From positions 1-63,950 of the forward strand of contig JANYJG010000039.1 in NCBI GenBank assembly GCA_025358515.1: DNA of 63,950 bases, in the 5' to 3' direction. Of the stretch, positions 37,091 to 45,399 are shown one piece after another; position 1 is the first letter of the stretch, and every line of letters starts with the position of its first letter. The stretch is from Chloroflexota bacterium (GTDB taxonomy: Bacteria > Chloroflexota > Limnocylindria > Limnocylindrales > CSP1-4). The notes beneath the pieces are model-generated. The model searched no databases. It saw only the letters and a program-made list of their open reading frames with translations, and had not been told where the DNA came from. A program made the position numbers and the translations under genes.

Positions 37091-37465
37091 ATGGAAGGCC
37101 GAGACCGGCTCATCAACTACGCGTTCATAGCGGCTGCCGTGGCGGCCTGGGCGGTCGTCTTTCAGATCGTCACCACAACCTACCCGCGAGACAACCCCTC
37201 TGCGGGCCTGGCCGGCGCGGGCGCGATCGGTCTGGCCTGCGCTCTCATGACGACGCCACTGTTCTGGCTGGCCCCGTTCGCGCGCCACCGTCGTATCGCA
37301 TTCCGGGGCGACTGGTCCCGGGCCATCCGACGTGGCAGCTGGATCGGGATCGTGACCGCGCTTTTCGTGGCGCTGCGGGTACAGGGCGTCTTGAACTTGC
37401 CGATAGCTGTATTCGTGGTTGTCCTCGTTGTGATGGCCGAGGTCACCCTTTCATTCGAGCGCTAG
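37091..37465 (+). CDS. Small integral membrane protein, unknown function
   Basis: Predicted 124 residues with four hydrophobic helices: YAFIAAAVAAWAVVFQIV, GAGAIGLACALMTTPLFWL, GIVTALFVALRV and LPIAVFVVVLVVMAEVTL. Short basic loops (FARHRRI and WSRAIRRG) lie between the second and third. No family recognised. The stop codon sits inside the first unit of a 15-base tandem repeat. The -10-like TAGACT seven bases upstream suggests its own leaderless promoter. Confidence 0.75.
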   Translation: MEGRDRLINYAFIAAAVAAWAVVFQIVTTTYPRDNPSAGLAGAGAIGLACALMTTPLFWLAPFARHRRIAFRGDWSRAIRRGSWIGIVTALFVALRVQGVLNLPIAVFVVVLVVMAEVTLSFER

Positions 37466-37513
37466 CTGGCCGAGCGCTAGCTGGCCGAGCGGTTGCGCCG
37501 AGCGGTAGCCGCC
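37456..37513. repeat. 15-base tandem repeat, two exact and two degenerate copies
   Basis: CGAGCGCTAGCTGGC occurs at 37456-37470 and again at 37471-37485. Two degraded copies follow (37486-37498, CGAGCGGTTGCGC; 37499-37513, CGAGCGGTAGCCGCC). The first unit contains the TAG stop codon of the membrane protein, so slippage between units would not change the protein. Confidence 0.85.
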
Positions 37514-37567
37514 CAAAGTTCCGGTCGTCCCCTTTGCAGCGTTCTCGTGCTGGACTCAGAGACGCGG

Positions 37568-37573
37568 TAGGCT
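37568..37573 (+). promoter_or_regulatory. -10-like hexamer seven bases before the methyltransferase gene
   Basis: TAGGCT, then TAGGCCG, then ATG 37581. There is no Shine-Dalgarno with proper spacing. No good -35 is visible. Confidence 0.4.
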
Positions 37574-37580
37574 TAGGCCG

Positions 37581-38396
37581 ATGTCAGAGTTGCGTCGGGA
37601 TCCAGAAGCTGCGGCTGCGCTCGCCCGTCTGTACGACCTAGACCTGCTCGACGAACCCGGCGATCTCGATCTCTACCTGGCGCTGGCTTCGAGGGTCGGC
37701 GGACCCATCCTGGAGCTTGCCGCGGGATCGGGGCGGCTGGCTGTGCCGCTTGCCGAGGCGGGCTACGACGTCACCGCCGTCGATATCGATCCGGCAATGC
37801 TCGCTCGCCTGCGGACGCGAGCCGGCGAAGCCGAGCCGGGCACCCTGGGTCGCATCCTGCCGGTCCAGGCGGACCTCATCGGGCTGGAGTTGCCGGGCGG
37901 AGCGAGGTTCCGGCTGGCCTTCGTGGCTCTGAATTCGATCCTGTTGCTGTCCGGACGCGAGGCTCAGCAAGCGGCGCTGGACACGATGGCACGCCACTTG
38001 GTGCCCGGCGGGGTGGCAGTGGTGGACGCGTGGCTTCCGGGTGCCGACGAGTTGGCTCGATACGACGGCCGTCTCGGCCTCGAATACGTGCGAGACGATC
38101 CCGAGACCGGGATGATGGTGACGAAGATTGCGGGAGCGCAACACGAGCCGGTCGGCAGCCTCGTCCGGCTGACCTGCATCTACGACGAATTCCAACAGGG
38201 CGGGACCGTTCGGCGGTGGATCCGCCAGGACCGATTACGGCTTCTGGGGGTTGATGAACTGAAGGTCATGGCCGAGTCCGCAGGCTTCGACATTGAGGTT
38301 CTGGCGGGGGACTACGATCTCGATCTTATCGGACCCCATGACGAACGGGTGGTCCTCGTAGCGCGTAGGCGGGGCAGACCCGGCCCGCGTCCTTGA
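37581..38396 (+). CDS. Class I SAM-dependent methyltransferase
   Basis: Predicted 271 residues. Rossmann-type methyltransferase: motif I ILELAAGSGRLAVPLA binds S-adenosylmethionine, motif II VTAVDIDPAML carries the acidic residue for the ribose, and post-II FRLAFVALNSILLL lines the active site. The C-terminal beta-rich half is typical of small-molecule methyltransferases. The acceptor is unknown and the neighbours do not point to a pathway. Confidence 0.92.
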   Translation: MSELRRDPEAAAALARLYDLDLLDEPGDLDLYLALASRVGGPILELAAGSGRLAVPLAEAGYDVTAVDIDPAMLARLRTRAGEAEPGTLGRILPVQADLIGLELPGGARFRLAFVALNSILLLSGREAQQAALDTMARHLVPGGVAVVDAWLPGADELARYDGRLGLEYVRDDPETGMMVTKIAGAQHEPVGSLVRLTCIYDEFQQGGTVRRWIRQDRLRLLGVDELKVMAESAGFDIEVLAGDYDLDLIGPHDERVVLVARRRGRPGPRP

Positions 38397-38402
38397 TATA
38401 GT
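38397..38402 (+). promoter_or_regulatory. -10-like hexamer six bases before the CpaE-like gene
   Basis: TATAGT, then CGCTTC, then GTG 38409. Only 12 bases separate the methyltransferase stop from this start. An internal leaderless promoter would explain the close packing. Confidence 0.45.
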
Positions 38403-38408
38403 CGCTTC

Positions 38409-39551
38409 GTGGTTGCACCCACCTCAATTCGATTGGTATTCGCGGAAGACGTTCCGCAGGTAAGTCAGCACGTCCGGAATCTGCTGAGCGTTCAGTCTCA
38501 GGTGAAGCTGCTCGAGGTCCTGAGCGACGGTTCTAAGGTCGTTGAGGCCACCCAACAGCTTCGGCCCGACGTGGTCCTGGTAGACCTGCTGCTTCAAGGC
38601 AAGGTCAAGGGCCCTGAACTGATCGAGAAGCTGCGCGACTCTGGGCTGGAGATTCCCGTGGTCGTCCTGACCGTGCCTCAGCACCCGTTGGCCCGCGACC
38701 AGGCCCGCGGTATTGACGCCGTCCTGACTCTGCCATTTAGTGGGTTCGAGCTCGTCAACACCCTGGCCCACGTTCTGTCGGCTCGCCAGGCTGTGACAAG
38801 CGGCGCCTGCCGAGTCGTTTCCGTCTTCTCGCCGAAGGGGGGCGTCGGCAAGACTACGATCGCTTTCAACCTGGCGGTTTCGCTCGGGCAGCTCGGCGTG
38901 CGCACGGCGCTTATCGACGGCAGCCTCCAGTACGGCGACCTGCGGGCTCTCCTGAAGGTGCCGAGCGACGTGCCCTCGATTCTCGACCTGCCCACCGATC
39001 GAGTCCAGGAATCGGACCTGCGCGAAGTCATGTGGAAGGATCCGGCCGGGATCGACATTCTGTTGGCTCCGCCGCGAGTCGAGATGGCCGAGATGGTCAC
39101 GGTCCGTGACGTAGAAAAGACGATCTCGCTCCTGCGCCGGCTATACGAGGCGGTCGTCATCGACACGCCCGTAGTCCTGTCCGAAATAACCCTCTCGTTT
39201 CTCGATGCCAGCGACGTCGTGCTCTCGATCGTGACCTACGACTCGACCACGATTCACAACACTATCGCTGTTGGCGAAGCGTTCGCCTCGATCGGCTACA
39301 CGCCTGAGAAGGTCCAGTACCTGGTGAACCGCACCGACTCAACCGGCGGCATCAGCCGCGACGAACTGGCGCGAGCTCTCGGTCGCAAGCCCGAGTTCGA
39401 GGTTGTGTCGGACGGGCGGCTCGTGGTTCAGGCCAACAACGAGGGCATGCCGTTCGTCGTGTCCAGCCCGGACGCCGCAGTCAGCCGCGACATTCGCCGC
39501 ACCGCTGCCGCGCTCATAGGCCGACCGGTCGGCGCCGCCGTGAGACCCTGA
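38409..39551 (+). CDS. Receiver-domain / MinD-ParA-type ATPase (CpaE-like)
   Basis: Predicted 380 residues from GTG 38409. Residues 1-125 form a CheY-like receiver with the phosphoacceptor-position Asp in VVLVDLLLQG. The conserved Lys of the KPF segment is Leu (TLPFSG), so phosphorylation signalling may be altered. Residues 135-380 form a MinD/ParA ATPase with deviant Walker A KGGVGKTT and VIDTPVVLS. This arrangement is that of CpaE, which localises pilus assembly (Tad pili). No other tad or cpa genes are in the window. murI starts three bases after its stop. Confidence 0.88.
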   Translation: MVAPTSIRLVFAEDVPQVSQHVRNLLSVQSQVKLLEVLSDGSKVVEATQQLRPDVVLVDLLLQGKVKGPELIEKLRDSGLEIPVVVLTVPQHPLARDQARGIDAVLTLPFSGFELVNTLAHVLSARQAVTSGACRVVSVFSPKGGVGKTTIAFNLAVSLGQLGVRTALIDGSLQYGDLRALLKVPSDVPSILDLPTDRVQESDLREVMWKDPAGIDILLAPPRVEMAEMVTVRDVEKTISLLRRLYEAVVIDTPVVLSEITLSFLDASDVVLSIVTYDSTTIHNTIAVGEAFASIGYTPEKVQYLVNRTDSTGGISRDELARALGRKPEFEVVSDGRLVVQANNEGMPFVVSSPDAAVSRDIRRTAAALIGRPVGAAVRP

Positions 39552-39554
39552 GGC

Positions 39555-40472
39555 GTGTCCGATTCGCGACCGATCGGGGTCTTCGACTCCGGAGTAGGCG
39601 GTTTAACCGTCCTGCGCGAGATTCTGCGCCGCTCGCCCTTCGAATCGACGCTGTACCTGGGCGATAACGCCCGTGCTCCGTACGGCACCCGAAGCGACGA
39701 CGAGGTTCGGCGTTTCAGCGTCCAATGTCTGGATGCGCTGGTGCGCCGTGACGTGAAGGCGCTGGTCGTAGCCTGCAACACCTCCACCTCCGTGGCCCTC
39801 GGCGACTTCCGGCGCCGCTACAACTTGCCCGTACTGGGCGTGGTTAGACCCGGCGCCGCCGCCGCGGCCCTGGCCACGCGCAACCGGCGTGTCGGGGTGA
39901 TCGCCACACCGGCCACGGTGCGGTCGCGAGCCTACTTCAACGCCATAAAGGACGAGAATCCGGCCGTGGAGGTGTACGAGCACGCTACGCCTTCCCTGGT
40001 GCCGCTCGTGGAGGCGGGACGTCTTTCCGGTGAGGAAGTCGAAGCTGCCGTTCGCGATGCGGTTGCGCCGCTGCTGGGGACGCGCAATGCCGACGGGGAG
40101 TTCATCTTCCCGTTGCCACCGTCCGCCCGGATCGACACGCTGCTCCTGGGCTGTACCCACTACCCATTGCTGGCGGCGATTTTGCGCGAGTCTGTCGGCG
40201 ACGGAGTGGCGATTGTCGACTCCGCGACGGCCACGGCGTCGTCGCTGGCGGAGCTGCTGTCCGTTAATGGGCTGGAGGCGCCGGGCACGACGCGAGGCAC
40301 AGCCGCCGACGCGGGCAGGGCAGGCCACGAGCGACCCACGGAGGTCGCGGCCGCGCCGGTCCACCGGCAGTTCACGACAGGTGATGTGACCGCGTTCCGA
40401 GCGGTCGCGGAGCGCATGTTCGGCGAGACATTCCCTGACGTCGAGGCGATCGATCTGGAGGCCGGCGTCTGA
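39555..40472 (+). CDS. murI: Glutamate racemase
   Basis: Predicted 305 residues from GTG 39555. It interconverts L- and D-glutamate for peptidoglycan. The two catalytic cysteines are visible: Cys74 in VVACNTSTS and Cys200 in LLGCTHYPLL. The N-terminal signature GVFDSGVGGLTV and DNARAPYG are intact. About 30 residues inserted near 245-275 (GTTRGTAADAGRAGHERP region) are unusual and probably a surface loop. Its stop overlaps the next start by one base (TGATG). Confidence 0.96.
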   Translation: MSDSRPIGVFDSGVGGLTVLREILRRSPFESTLYLGDNARAPYGTRSDDEVRRFSVQCLDALVRRDVKALVVACNTSTSVALGDFRRRYNLPVLGVVRPGAAAAALATRNRRVGVIATPATVRSRAYFNAIKDENPAVEVYEHATPSLVPLVEAGRLSGEEVEAAVRDAVAPLLGTRNADGEFIFPLPPSARIDTLLLGCTHYPLLAAILRESVGDGVAIVDSATATASSLAELLSVNGLEAPGTTRGTAADAGRAGHERPTEVAAAPVHRQFTTGDVTAFRAVAERMFGETFPDVEAIDLEAGV

Positions 40473-41704
40473 TGAGCGGCCGAGCGGGGAACCGCGCCGG
40501 CGCGCGCAGCGGGCCGTCCGGTAGGCGCTCTCTCTGGCGGGATACGTTTCTGCAGGCCGGCTTCCTAATCGGTGCAGGCACCGGAGCGGCGGTCATCTTC
40601 CTCGGGAGATTGGCAGAGCGATCCGCACGGCGCGGTCTGATCGACTGGGACGCTGCTGAAAGAGTCGCGGTTTCGCGGGTCCGGCACGCGCCCGGGACAC
40701 TTTCGCCGGAGGAACTTGCCGCGGCCGGCCCGGCCTACGCCACGGCCATGGAATGTATCGTCCCGGCGCTCAGCGCGGCGCTTCAAACGGACCTGCCAGG
40801 AATTGTGGGCCGGAGCGGAGTGGTCGATCGGGCGGGCTGGATCCACGCCAACGTCACCACCTTCGCGAAGTTGATGACGGGGGTCGAAGGTCGGCTCCTC
40901 GACGAAGTCCTGCCACCCGGCGCTGGACTGGTGAAGTCGACGATGGCGATCGCCAACCGCGCCATTACTACCCGCCAGTTCGGCTATTTGCTGGGGTTCC
41001 TGGGAGGTCGGGTGCTGGGTCAGTACGACCTGGCGATGCTCACGGCCGAGACCACGCCGGGTCGGCTGCTCTTCGTGGAGGAGAACATCCGCCGGACCGC
41101 GGCTGTTCTCGACGTACCGATCGGGCCGTTCCGCACATGGATCGCCCTGCACGAAACCACTCACGCCTTCGAATTCGAGGCCCATCCGTGGCTTCGGCCT
41201 TACCTCTCTGCCCGGTTGGAGCACCAGCTGACCTCCCTCTCCAGCGGAGCGTCGCTGCTGAACCGCGCTGCCATAGGGAGACTCGGCCGAACGCTGCGGG
41301 GCAACGCCACTGGGACGTCCTGGATGGAAGGGCTGATGAGCGAGGATCAGCGCCGCGAGTTCCGCGAGCTCCAGGCGGTGATGAGCCTGCTCGAAGGTTT
41401 CGGCGACTACGTCATGGACGAGGTCGGGCGTGAGTTGGTCCCGGACGTGGAGACGATCAGCGCCCGCTTCCATGCCAGGCGCGAACAGCGCACGACGTTC
41501 GAACGGGCGATGATGCGCATTACGGGCATGGATCTCAAGATGGAGCAGTACCGCAAGGGCGAGGCATTCGTGGCAGCCATCGCTCGGAGCGGCGGAACCG
41601 AGGCGCTGCGGCTGCTGTGGCTCAGCCCGGATACGTTGCCCAAACCGGAGGAGATCGACCTGCCCTCACTTTGGGTCGCGCGGGTAATGGGCGCGGCGTC
41701 ATGA
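40472..41704 (+). CDS. DUF2342/zincin-type metalloprotease-like protein
   Basis: Predicted 410 residues starting at ATG 40472, coupled to murI by a one-base overlap. Member of the Zincin_2/DUF2342 group, found in Actinobacteria and Chloroflexota and often labelled as associated with coenzyme F420 biosynthesis. The zinc motif HETTH (within WIALHETTHAFEFEAH) is intact. An N-terminal hydrophobic stretch (FLIGAGTGAAVIFLG) may anchor the protein. Protease activity and substrate are not established for the family. An F420-type oxidoreductase occurs at 49692. Confidence 0.9.
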   Translation: MSGRAGNRAGARSGPSGRRSLWRDTFLQAGFLIGAGTGAAVIFLGRLAERSARRGLIDWDAAERVAVSRVRHAPGTLSPEELAAAGPAYATAMECIVPALSAALQTDLPGIVGRSGVVDRAGWIHANVTTFAKLMTGVEGRLLDEVLPPGAGLVKSTMAIANRAITTRQFGYLLGFLGGRVLGQYDLAMLTAETTPGRLLFVEENIRRTAAVLDVPIGPFRTWIALHETTHAFEFEAHPWLRPYLSARLEHQLTSLSSGASLLNRAAIGRLGRTLRGNATGTSWMEGLMSEDQRREFRELQAVMSLLEGFGDYVMDEVGRELVPDVETISARFHARREQRTTFERAMMRITGMDLKMEQYRKGEAFVAAIARSGGTEALRLLWLSPDTLPKPEEIDLPSLWVARVMGAAS

Positions 41705-41758
41705 ACGCCGTGCCGCGCGTCACCGTCGTTGGCCGGGCAGGCATCGGGAGGTGCACCC

Positions 41759-42793
41759 ATGGGACCTGAGAACCTCGCTGCGATCGTCGGGCCGGGGCCC
41801 GGACCGGACGGCTCGCCGGTGGCCATCGCCATCTCGCCGGTGCTGACCGGCCGCGATTCATTCGATGACATGCGGTCGCGGATCCTCGAAGCGGTCCCTG
41901 GGGCGCGTTTGATCACGGTCTCCAACGAGGGCCTGGCGGACGAATCGCTGGCCGAGGTGGAAGTGCTGCTGCGCGGCTGGGCTCTGGGCGGCGAGGCGGT
42001 CGATCGCGTCGTTGGACGGTCGCCCAAGCTGCGGTGGATCCATTCTGTCTCGGTTGGCGTGGAAGGTGTCCTAACGTCGATCGTGCGGGCTCGAGGTCTG
42101 ACGGTGACCAACGGTCGCAGCGTCTTCGACAAGCCCATCGCCGAATACGTCATGGCGATGATCCTGGCTATCTGCCATCGCCTGCCGCAGTTGCTCGAGC
42201 TGCAGCGAGAGCGATCCTGGCAGCCGCTGGAAGCCCGAGAGATCTCGTCGCTCACCATCGGGCTCGTCGGCGTCGGCGGCATCGGTCGGGAAGTGGCGCG
42301 GTTAGCCTCAGCCTTCGGGCCGCGGGTCATTGCGGTCAAGCGGCATCACGAAGCCGGTCAGATCGACGGCATGACAGTCCTCGGCGGCGTCGAAGCTCTG
42401 CCCGAGTTGATGGCGCAATCCGATTTCATTGTGCTGGCGCTGCCGCTCACAGTGGAGACGGAAGGCGTCATATCCGAGTCATTGCTGGCGCAGGCAAAGC
42501 GTGGCAGCTGGCTGATCAACGTCGCTCGCGGGGCACTCATAGACGAGCTGGCACTGAGTCGAGCTTTGCGCGACGGGCCTCTAGGCGGCGCGGTCCTGGA
42601 TGCATTCCGGCAGGAGCCGCTTCCGGACGGGTCGGCGCTTTACCGAATGTCGAATTGCATCGTGACGCCCCACACGTCGTGGTCCAGCGGGGCGGTCCTG
42701 GGTCGCACTCTGGACGTTTTCTGCGACAACCTGCGCCGCTACAAGGCCGGCGAGCCACTCCGCTTTGTCGTGGACAACGGCGCCGGGTACTGA
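41759..42793 (+). CDS. D-2-hydroxyacid dehydrogenase family protein
   Basis: Predicted 344 residues from ATG 41759, with AGGTG about six bases upstream. The NAD(P)-binding motif is VGVGGIGREV, the catalytic Arg is in NVARGALIDE, Glu in FRQEPLPDGS and His in TPHTSWSSG, so the active site is complete. The N-terminal substrate domain is divergent, and substrate cannot be assigned; the protein lacks the ACT domain of serA. The first 25 residues are Gly/Pro-rich and of uncertain relevance. Confidence 0.93.
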   Translation: MGPENLAAIVGPGPGPDGSPVAIAISPVLTGRDSFDDMRSRILEAVPGARLITVSNEGLADESLAEVEVLLRGWALGGEAVDRVVGRSPKLRWIHSVSVGVEGVLTSIVRARGLTVTNGRSVFDKPIAEYVMAMILAICHRLPQLLELQRERSWQPLEAREISSLTIGLVGVGGIGREVARLASAFGPRVIAVKRHHEAGQIDGMTVLGGVEALPELMAQSDFIVLALPLTVETEGVISESLLAQAKRGSWLINVARGALIDELALSRALRDGPLGGAVLDAFRQEPLPDGSALYRMSNCIVTPHTSWSSGAVLGRTLDVFCDNLRRYKAGEPLRFVVDNGAGY

Positions 42794-42870
42794 GCCCGGG
42801 CGACTTCTAGGGCGCCAACGACTAGCATGGGCAGCGCGCAATCGCGTCATCCGGAGGAGGCCACCAGCAC

Positions 42871-43974
42871 ATGCAGATCGCCATCGTCGGGCTAGCCGGC
42901 TCGGGGAAGACAACAGTCTTCAACACACTTACCCGAGGCCACGCCCAGACCGGCGGCTACGGCGGGATGGAGCTGCATATCGGCACCGTCAAAGTGCCGG
43001 ATGAGCGGCTGGATCGGCTGGCCGAGATATTCAAACCCAAGAAGATCGTCCAGGCGGACGTCACCTACTTCGACCTTGCCGCGCCGCCGGCTTCCACGGA
43101 AGGTCGAGTCGGCACCGAAGAACTGCCGGCCGACCAGCTGGCCCGCCTGCGCGAGGCCGATGCGCTTCTGCACGTCGTCCGGGCCTTCGAAGACCCGTCG
43201 GTTCCACACTCGGACGGTTCGGTGGATGCCTGGCGCGACTTAGAGCGCCTGGATTTCGAATTCCTCATGTCCGACCTTTCGCTTGTCGAGAAACGCCTCG
43301 AGCGGTTGAAGGCCAGCGGCCACCACGGAACCCCGGCCGAACGGGACGCGAACGACCGCGAATTGGCGGTTTTGGGGCGGCTCCAAGCGACGCTGGTCGA
43401 GGGCCGGCCGCTCCGCGGGGAGTCGATCGACCCGGAAGAGGAGAAGTCGATCCGCGGCTTCCGATTCCTGACGCAGAAGCCTGTCCTGGTCCTGCTCAAT
43501 GTCGGCGAAGGCGATCTTCCGCGAGAACCGGAAATCTTGGCCGGGATCGCCGAGCGCTATCAGCACGCCCGGACGATCGTGTCCGCGCTGTCGGCCAAGA
43601 TCGAGATGGAGCTGGGTGAGCTCGAGCCGGACGAGACGGCCGTCTTCATGGCGGAACTGGGCTTGACCGAGTCGAGCCTGGACCGCGTCATCAAGCTCAG
43701 CTACAGGCTGCTCGGGTTGATCTCGTTCCTCACCGCAGGCCCAGACGAAGTGCGGGCCTGGCCGATCCCCGATGGCTCGTCTTCCGTTGAGGCGGCCGGA
43801 GCGATCCACACGGACCTGGCTCGCGGCTTCATCCGCGCCGAGGTCGTGCCGTACGAGGACCTTCTGGCTCTAAAGACCATGGCGGAGGCTCGCAAGCGGG
43901 GCAAGCTCCGTTCCGAGGGCAAGACGTACACGGTCAAAGACGGCGACGTCGTCGAAATCCTGTTCAGTAAGTAG
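42871..43974 (+). CDS. ychF: YchF-family ATPase (Obg-related)
   Basis: Predicted 367 residues with GGAGGAGG upstream and a -10-like TAGCAT near 42824. YchF/OLA1 proteins bind ribosomes and prefer ATP over GTP. The P-loop is GLAGSGKTT. The NKxD specificity motif is changed to NVGE (LLNVGEGDL), the hallmark of ATP preference. A coiled-coil insertion (about 125-165) and a C-terminal TGS domain (SSEGKTYTVKDGDVVEILF region) complete the family layout. Highly conserved housekeeping gene. Confidence 0.96.
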   Translation: MQIAIVGLAGSGKTTVFNTLTRGHAQTGGYGGMELHIGTVKVPDERLDRLAEIFKPKKIVQADVTYFDLAAPPASTEGRVGTEELPADQLARLREADALLHVVRAFEDPSVPHSDGSVDAWRDLERLDFEFLMSDLSLVEKRLERLKASGHHGTPAERDANDRELAVLGRLQATLVEGRPLRGESIDPEEEKSIRGFRFLTQKPVLVLLNVGEGDLPREPEILAGIAERYQHARTIVSALSAKIEMELGELEPDETAVFMAELGLTESSLDRVIKLSYRLLGLISFLTAGPDEVRAWPIPDGSSSVEAAGAIHTDLARGFIRAEVVPYEDLLALKTMAEARKRGKLRSEGKTYTVKDGDVVEILFSK

Positions 43975-44044
43975 GCTGGGTGGCGCCGGGTCGCTGGGGC
44001 CCAGATAGCCGGGCAGGCGCCCTCGGCCGGGCAGCCGTCTCAGC

Positions 44045-44404
44045 CTAGTTCGGGCGCGTTCGATCCGTCGGCATGTCCACAAAAAGGCCGCGATAATCGG
44101 CCCCCTCCAGATCCTCGTAATCTTCCTCGGTGTCGACCGAGGCGAGGTAGTTGTCATCTTCGTTCTTGGACACGTTGACCGAGGCAGACAATCGCTCGTC
44201 GGAAATGGCGATGAACCCGTGGTCCTGCTCCAATTCGTCGGCGATGGCCTCAATCAGCGTGTCCTGCTCGTAGGAGTCCTGCAGGCTCTCGCGGATCGAC
44301 TGGACCAGTTCGAAGAAGGCCTCGGCGGCCATTTCTTCCTCGCGAACCAGGAGCACGTCGGCGAAGACTTCGTCTGTGCCTTCGCGAAGCTCATAGAAGA
44401 ACAC
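44045..44404 (-). CDS. Acidic hypothetical protein
   Basis: Predicted 119 residues from GTG 44404, which has GGAG eight bases upstream; a longer frame to 44464 overlaps the divergent kinase gene and is less likely. The protein is strongly acidic (Asp/Glu-rich throughout), begins VFFYELREGTDEVFADVLLV and contains a helical stretch. No cysteine, transmembrane or catalytic motif is visible. No family recognised. It lies 23 bases from the divergent PfkB-type gene. Confidence 0.65.
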   Translation of the reverse strand: MFFYELREGTDEVFADVLLVREEEMAAEAFFELVQSIRESLQDSYEQDTLIEAIADELEQDHGFIAISDERLSASVNVSKNEDDNYLASVDTEEDYEDLEGADYRGLFVDMPTDRTRPN

Positions 44405-44427
44405 GGTTCTAACTCCAAGGGAGGGAG

Positions 44428-45399
44428 ATGACGCAAGCAACTCCAGTATACGCCGGGCCGCCATTCGATCCGCCAGGCGAACCAGACCTGGTCGTGGTCG
44501 GAGCCGCCTCCCGAGACCTCGCCGCGGACGATCCTAGGGGCTGGCGACTGGGAGGCGCGGCCGCGTATTGCTCGTTGACCGCTGCCCGCCTGGGGCTCCA
44601 TGTTCGGTGCTTGCTGGGCGTAGACGGAGCCGCGGCATCGGCCGATGAACTTGGGATGCTGACGGACGCGGGAGTCGAGCTGCGCCTGGTCCCGCTCAAC
44701 CGCGGGCCCGTATTCCAGAACGTGGAAGTGGCCGGGTCGCGGCGTCAGCGATGGTTCTCCAAGAGCGACGCCGTGGCTCCTTCGGCGCTTCCCGTTGAGT
44801 GGCGGGGAGCCGCAGCCTGGTTGCTCGTGCCGGTGGCGGGCGAGATCGGAGAAGAGTGGGCCGCCGAGCTTGCAGCCATTTCCGGCGCCCGTGTCGGGCT
44901 CGGTTGGCAGGGTCTCCTGCGGGAATTTGGGCCCGATGGGTGGGTCCACAACACCGAGCCTAGACCGTCGCCGCTGCTCTCGATGGCCGGCCTGGTGTGT
45001 GCCAGCCGCCATGATCTTGAGCCGCTTATGACGCTGGGGCAGTTGCGGCCCCTGGCGCCGTTGGCTGCGATCGTTCTCACGAGTGGTTCGGCCGGTGGAG
45101 TCGTGTTCCGCGGCACGGACGAGGCACGTTACCAGTCCCTTCTGTCATCTGCGGAGGTGGACCCGACCGGCGCGGGCGACGTGTTCCTCGCCGCCCTCAT
45201 GGTTGCCTGGCTCGCAACCGGGGAGCCGGCTACGGCGGACGCCCTGAGGTTCGCGGCTGCGGCAGGGTCATGCGCTATCGAGAGGGTGGGGCTGGCGGGA
45301 GTGCCAACTCGCGAAGAGGTGGCTGTGCGGCTAGGTGAAGCGGCGGCGCGTCCCCGAGCTCGGCCGACCGGCGCGTCTCCGGCCGAATCCGGAGCCTAG
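44428..45399 (+). CDS. PfkB-family carbohydrate kinase
   Basis: Predicted 323 residues with GGGAGGG directly upstream of ATG 44428. The ribokinase-type signature DPTGAGDVF carries the catalytic base and anion hole near residue 247. The N-terminal glycine pair GGAAAY fits the sugar-binding strand. Substrate is unknown; ribokinase, fructokinase and nucleoside kinases belong to this family. The last 30 residues are a Pro/Arg-rich tail. Its TAG stop and that of the convergent mrfB gene overlap as CTAG. Confidence 0.9.
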   Translation: MTQATPVYAGPPFDPPGEPDLVVVGAASRDLAADDPRGWRLGGAAAYCSLTAARLGLHVRCLLGVDGAAASADELGMLTDAGVELRLVPLNRGPVFQNVEVAGSRRQRWFSKSDAVAPSALPVEWRGAAAWLLVPVAGEIGEEWAAELAAISGARVGLGWQGLLREFGPDGWVHNTEPRPSPLLSMAGLVCASRHDLEPLMTLGQLRPLAPLAAIVLTSGSAGGVVFRGTDEARYQSLLSSAEVDPTGAGDVFLAALMVAWLATGEPATADALRFAAAAGSCAIERVGLAGVPTREEVAVRLGEAAARPRARPTGASPAESGA

